Of a DNA stretch of 64,000 bases, positions 60,668 through 64,000 are shown in pieces; the first letter of the stretch is position 1, and each line of letters opens with the position of its first letter. The notes below the pieces were generated by a model. That model was given only the letters and a program-made list of their open reading frames with translations. It did not search any database and had not been told where the DNA came from. This DNA comes from Allomeiothermus silvanus DSM 9946. GTDB taxonomy: Bacteria; Deinococcota; Deinococci; Deinococcales; Thermaceae. Made by a program: the position numbers and the translations under genes. The stretch lies in assembly GCF_000092125.1 (NCBI RefSeq), contig NC_014213.1, positions 283,855 through 347,854 of the forward strand, written 5' to 3'.

Positions 60668-61962
60668 CTTACCCCAAAAATTGTGTAGCACACCTTCTGC
60701 CTCCTCGTCCAGCTCATAGCGTAGGGCGAAGAGCTGCTTGAGCTCATAGCTTTTGGCCTGGATCGTGGGAATCGGTTTTTCCCACCACCGGTCCTGCAGG
60801 TTGACCACCGGGATGAAGAGCGCCTCCCGGGAAGGAAAGTAACCCCCAAGCTCCAGGCGCATCCGCTCTATGCCCGCGTTCAGGCTCCCCACCCCGTGGG
60901 TGGTGTAGATGTGCCCCCGCACCTCGGAGGGATAGCCCAAGAAGGCCAGGTAGCGCTCCCGCTTCCCCTCCATCTCCCGGGCCGTCCCCGGCCTCTCCCC
61001 CTTCACCCCCTCCACCAGCCGAGGGTAGAGCGCCTGTCCCTCCTCCTTGTCCCGGGCGTGCCGGATCCGCCGGAGGGCGTCCCTGGCTTGTTGGAAGCCT
61101 TGGGGAGAGAGCTTGGCCCGGAGGTTGCGCTCCAGGTGCAGGAGACAAAGCTGGCACTCCGCGTAGGGGAAGAGCTTGGCGATCACCTCCCCAAGCCCAC
61201 GGAAGTCGTCGGTCACGAAGAGGAGGACCCTGTGCACCCCCCGGGCCATCAGGTCCTGCAGAACCTGGACCCAGAACCCAAGGACCTCCTTGCGCCCCTC
61301 CAGGTCAATCCCCACCGCTACAAAGAGGAAAAGGTCCACCCGCTGGCCCTTCTCGGTCCTGAGCTTAGCCCAGTAGGCGTCTACAAAAACGGCAAACCCG
61401 TCTGCCTTGAGGGGCTGGGACTTGTAGAAGTCCAGCGGGTCTTGGATGAGGGACTTGGCCTCCCCCAAGGCCCCCTCCGAGAAGGGGAGCTCCAAAGACT
61501 CCAGGGCCCTTGAGTACCGGCATCGCCGGGCCGCAGGCGGCTTCACTTCGCATCTGGGCCTGGGAGTAGCCGTTAGCCAGCATGGGGGGGAGGAGGGCGG
61601 GGCGAAAGGACTTAGTGTAGCGCACTCTGGGAACTTTCAGGTTGAGCTCGCCCTGGGTGAGGTGGAGCTTACGGGGGTAGAAGCCGTTGGCCTGCTCTTT
61701 CTGGCCTTCCAAGGAGGCCAGGAAGCGGGCCCGTTCCCGTTCCATGACCTTGTTGATGCTTTCCCGTCAGGGAAACAGCTTGTGCAGGGCCTCTAGAAGG
61801 AAGGCGAAGCCCGAGTGCTCCCCTTGGGCCATGCGGCCGTAGACTTCGTCCACTAGGCCGTCCAGCCAGTCTGGAGCCTGGGTCTGCAGGGGCTTGCCCT
61901 CGCCACGTTCCCTTGCCTTTGGCATCTTCTTCAACCTCCAGCACCCTTCACACAATTTTCCC
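60668..61962 (-). mobile_element. Decayed IS256-family element
   Basis: Ends CCCAAAAATTGTGTAG (60669) and its partner CACACAATTTTCCCCG (61949-61964) form an inverted repeat around AAAATTGTGT. The transposase is in pieces: WLDGLVDEVYGRMAQGEHSG (61850), FLASLEGQKEQANGFYPRKL (61690), VDAYWAKLRTEKGQRVDLFL (61370) and LFVTDDFRGLGEVIAKLFPY, ECQLCLLHLERNLR (61200-61100). A deletion junction near 61511-61534 carries the dispersed repeat also found at 17494. Confidence 0.82.
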
Positions 61963-62004
61963 CGTACTCCCCGAGTTTTTTACATGACCTCAAGGGGATG
62001 GACC

Positions 62005-62033
62005 TTGACACGTCAAGGGGAGAGTCATATAGT
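62005..62033 (+). promoter_or_regulatory. Consensus promoter of the ROK repressor
   Basis: TTGACA (62005-62010), 17-base spacer, TATAGT (62028-62033). Confidence 0.75.
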
Positions 62034-62050
62034 TAGACAAAACTAACTAA
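62029..62050 (+). promoter_or_regulatory. Operator-like inverted repeat overlapping the -10
   Basis: TAGTTAG-ACAAAA-CTAACTA, perfect 7-base arms directly over and after the -10; resembles ROK/XylR-type operators and suggests autorepression. Confidence 0.6.
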
Positions 62051-62066
62051 AGCTCTCACCAGTACC

Positions 62067-62259
62067 GTGCGCTATCTCAGTAAAGAGAGGAGGAAGTTTA
62101 TTCGCACAGATCGGCGCATTGTCCAGACTGTTCGCCACTACGGTCCCCTTTCCCGGGCTGAGTTGGCACGTCGTCTCGATCTTTCCAAGCCCACTGTTTC
62201 GGTCACGGTCGAGTCACTGCTACAGCAGGGGATGCTGCACGAAGTAGGGCGAGGACAGT
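62067..62259 (+). pseudogene. N-terminal HTH of a ROK-family repressor, cut by an IS3 element
   Basis: From GTG 62067: MRYLSKERRKFIRTDRRIVQ, TVRHYGPLSRAELARRLDLS, KPTVSVTVESLLQQGMLHEV. This is the MarR-like winged helix at the start of NagC/XylR-type ROK repressors. Coding is interrupted at 62260 by IS3 copy B; the ROK domain does not follow on this strand. Confidence 0.75.
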
Positions 62260-62329
62260 TGAAGTGCTGCCCCAAATTTGGACCACCCCAAGAGAGAGAC
62301 CGAGGGGTGTAGCCTGAAGGGGTAGCGAG

Positions 62330-62617
62330 ATGCGCAGGTGGTCAGCGAAGGAAAAGGTAAAAATTGTGTTGGAGGTCTTGTCGGGTCAAAGGACCGTGGC
62401 CGAAGCCTGCCGAGCTCACGAGGTCGCAGAGTCCGTGCTCTACAGGTGGCAACGGGCGTTCTTGGATAACGCCCATGCCGCCTTCTCCCATAGCTGCGCA
62501 GAACAAGAGGCCCGCGTCCGCGAACTGGAACGCTTGGTCGGCCAGATGGCCCTGGAGCTGGAGGTCCTAAAAAAAGCCTCGGGACTCTACCGGCAAAGGA
62601 AAGGCGGGAGCTGGTGA
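62330..62617 (+). CDS. IS3-family OrfA, copy B
   Basis: 95 residues with the same translation as copy A OrfA; includes the A7 slippery run at 62568-62574. Confidence 0.92.
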   Translation: MRRWSAKEKVKIVLEVLSGQRTVAEACRAHEVAESVLYRWQRAFLDNAHAAFSHSCAEQEARVRELERLVGQMALELEVLKKASGLYRQRKGGSW

Positions 62618-63454
62618 TGGCCCTCAAGGAGGCCTATCCCCTCCGCCTGCTGTGCCGGGCCCTTGGGGTGCCCCGGAGCACCCTCTACTACCGGTCTAAG
62701 GGTCCCAATCCCGAGGAGGCGGTCCTCCGAGGCCGCTTGCGGGAGCTGGCGGGGGCCTGGCCCCGGTATGGATACCGGCGCCTCGCCGCTCTCTTGCGGG
62801 GGGAGGGCTTCGGGGTGGGGGAGAAGCGGGTGCGCTCCCTGATGCGGAGGGAAGGCCTGCTCCTTACCCGGAAGCCCCTCAAGCCCAGGACCACTCTCCC
62901 GGAAGAGCTTCTCCCGGAGGGGGTGCCCAACCTTCTGCTGGGGCTTGAGGTGACCGGCTTCCACCAGGTGTGGGTGGCGGACCTGAGCTACGTGGTCCTG
63001 GGGGAGGGGGTGGCCTACCTGGCGGTGGTGATGGACCTCCACACCCGCAAGATCCTGGGGGTGGCCCTGGGGCCGAGGCTGTCCCAGGGGCTTGCTCTTG
63101 CGGCGCTGGAGATGGCCCTTAGGGAGGGATGCCCCGAGGTGCACCATTCGGACCGGGGGGGTGCAGTACACCTCCAGGGCCTATGTGGAGCGGCTTTTGG
63201 GGCTAGGGGTGAGGCTGAGCTACGCGGGGACGGGGAGGCCCTGGGAGAACGGGCACGCGGAGCGGCTGATCCGGACCGTCAAGGAGGAGTGGGTGGACCT
63301 GCGGGAGTACCGGACTCTGGAGGAGGCGCGGGCGTCGGTGGAGGCGTTCGTCTTTGAGGTGTACAACCGCAAGCGTCCGCACTCGGCCTTGGGGTACCTG
63401 ACGCCTGAAGCTTTTGTGGACAGCCTGTTGAAAGGGGGTGGGAGCCCTGACTAA
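62617..63454 (+). pseudogene. IS3-family OrfB, copy B, frameshifted
   Basis: Matches copy A OrfB to EVHHSDRG, then a run of seven G (63155-63161) instead of six shifts the frame; the remaining part resumes as VQYTSRAYVERL in another frame to 63454. The second catalytic Asp is kept but the Glu is lost from the product. Confidence 0.85.
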
Positions 63455-63501
63455 ACTGACCGGTGAGGTGGTGCAAATTTAGGGGCGCAGTACAAGCCTC
63501 C

Positions 63502-64000
63502 TTACCACAGCTCCTGTTCAGCACGACGGATTGCCAGTATCACCGCTCCTTGCTGAGTTACAATGTCCCCCTGGCTCGAGATCATCAGAGGAACTACGAA
63601 AGGCAGGCAGGCCGCGAGTCGCTCACTCACCTGAGGGAGCCAGGGTCCTAGGTGCAATCCCACTCCCCCACCCAGTACGATCCGTCCAGGATCGTAGCTC
63701 AGGGTGAGCACACTTACGGCGTAAGCTAGTGCCTCTAACAACACTTCCCGGGCCTGCTGCGCCGCACGGTTACGTCCACGCAGAGCCTCCTCAGCCCCCC
63801 CTCGACCCCCGAAGTGCCAATAAAGCCGGCTGAGTCCCACTCCGGAAAGAGTCTCCTCTAGGATCTGACCTACCGGCGAAACGAAGGGCAGGTAGCCAAT
63901 CTCCCCCGCCCGTCCGTTATCTCCAGACCAGACCGTGGTACCCCGCGCCACCGCCGCACCCAACCCAGTGCCGATCGCTAGAAAAGCTACCGACATCTCG
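63502..64000 (-). CDS. ROK-family protein, C-terminal part (runs off right edge)
   Basis: At least 165 residues: FLAIGTGLGAAVARGTTVWS, GRAGEIGYLPFVSPVGQILE and VSVLTLSYDPGRIVLGGGVG, the ROK kinase/repressor fold (G-T-G-x-G, A-G-E-I-G, G-G). The N-terminus is beyond the window, so it cannot be said whether it is a sugar kinase or repressor. The stop lies 8 bases from IS3 copy B. The zinc Cys cluster typical of many ROK proteins (C-x-C-x-x-x-x-C) is absent after GEIGYLP. Confidence 0.8.
   Translation of the reverse strand, partial: EMSVAFLAIGTGLGAAVARGTTVWSGDNGRAGEIGYLPFVSPVGQILEETLSGVGLSRLYWHFGGRGGAEEALRGRNRAAQQAREVLLEALAYAVSVLTLSYDPGRIVLGGGVGLHLGPWLPQVSERLAACLPFVVPLMISSQGDIVTQQGAVILAIRRAEQELW

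Larger units (their letters stand above)
62260..63494 (+). mobile_element. IS3-family element, copy B (one base longer than copy A)
   Basis: 1235 bp beginning TGAAGTGCTGCCCC and ending GGGGCGCAGTACA, the same ends as copy A in opposite orientation. Flanks are AGT (left) and AGC (right), so no perfect 3-bp duplication. Confidence 0.9.

Overview
The window is high-GC DNA (roughly 65% by eye) from a thermophile-like bacterium of the Deinococcus-Thermus group, most likely Meiothermus or a close relative. Reasons: the style of the proteins (Leu/Glu/Arg-rich, ABM/VOC/TTHB210-like proteins, a split Kdp system), the ubiquitous CTCGAG hexamer, a promoter whose start point falls on the ATG, and IS families common in that group. 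The species call is inference; no rRNA or tRNA gene was seen.

Layout. 1-7820: a partial ArsR-rhodanese regulator, an aldehyde dehydrogenase relic, then a seven-gene leftward operon of small alpha-beta-barrel and redox proteins (ABM, VOC, cytochrome c, TTHB210-like, SRPBCC, GYD) with a 996-residue SARP/BTAD-NTPase-TPR activator immediately upstream; tandem 11-bp repeats sit just before the operon's -10. 8005-12387: a leftward operon MerR - small protein - LRV repeat protein - VWA/metallopeptidase-like protein - MoxR ATPase, divergent from a HipA-like kinase. 13600-24706: a potassium uptake locus: response regulator, histidine kinase and a frameshifted stress protein on the minus strand, divergent from kdpF, an unnamed 27-residue membrane peptide, kdpA, kdpB, kdpC (split by an ISAs1 element with a perfect target duplication) and a KdpD that stops after its N-terminal cytoplasmic part. 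25000-33600: a TnpB relic, a two-gene ABC transporter with a terminator in its leader, a ComEA-like protein, an IS481 copy and a ruined SARP-like gene.

33691-50040: VapBC, then a type I CRISPR-Cas island. Array 1 (21 full repeats plus a truncated one) is read leftward from a leader next to cas2-cas1-cas4; a WYL regulator and cas3-cas8-cas7-cas5-cas6 run rightward. cas8 carries an in-frame internal Shine-Dalgarno/ATG that probably makes a separate Cas11. Array 2 has a different repeat but the same 3' stem-loop plan, and is cut off from its upstream side by nested IS481/IS3 insertions whose history can be reconstructed from target duplications.

50138-64000: a decayed accessory stretch (nuclease, ComM, IS5, ISKra4 and IS256 relics, a fused antitoxin-toxin relic), a nucleotidyltransferase, folate/para-aminobenzoate genes pabAB and pabC that both carry in-frame repeat insertions, a degenerate tyrosine-recombinase-like gene, two alpha/beta hydrolases (one a low-GC pseudogene), and an IS3 copy inside a ROK-family repressor gene. 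At least eight IS families are present in 64 kb, and most gene disruptions can be assigned to a particular element. Short dispersed repeats recur in both intergenic and coding DNA.
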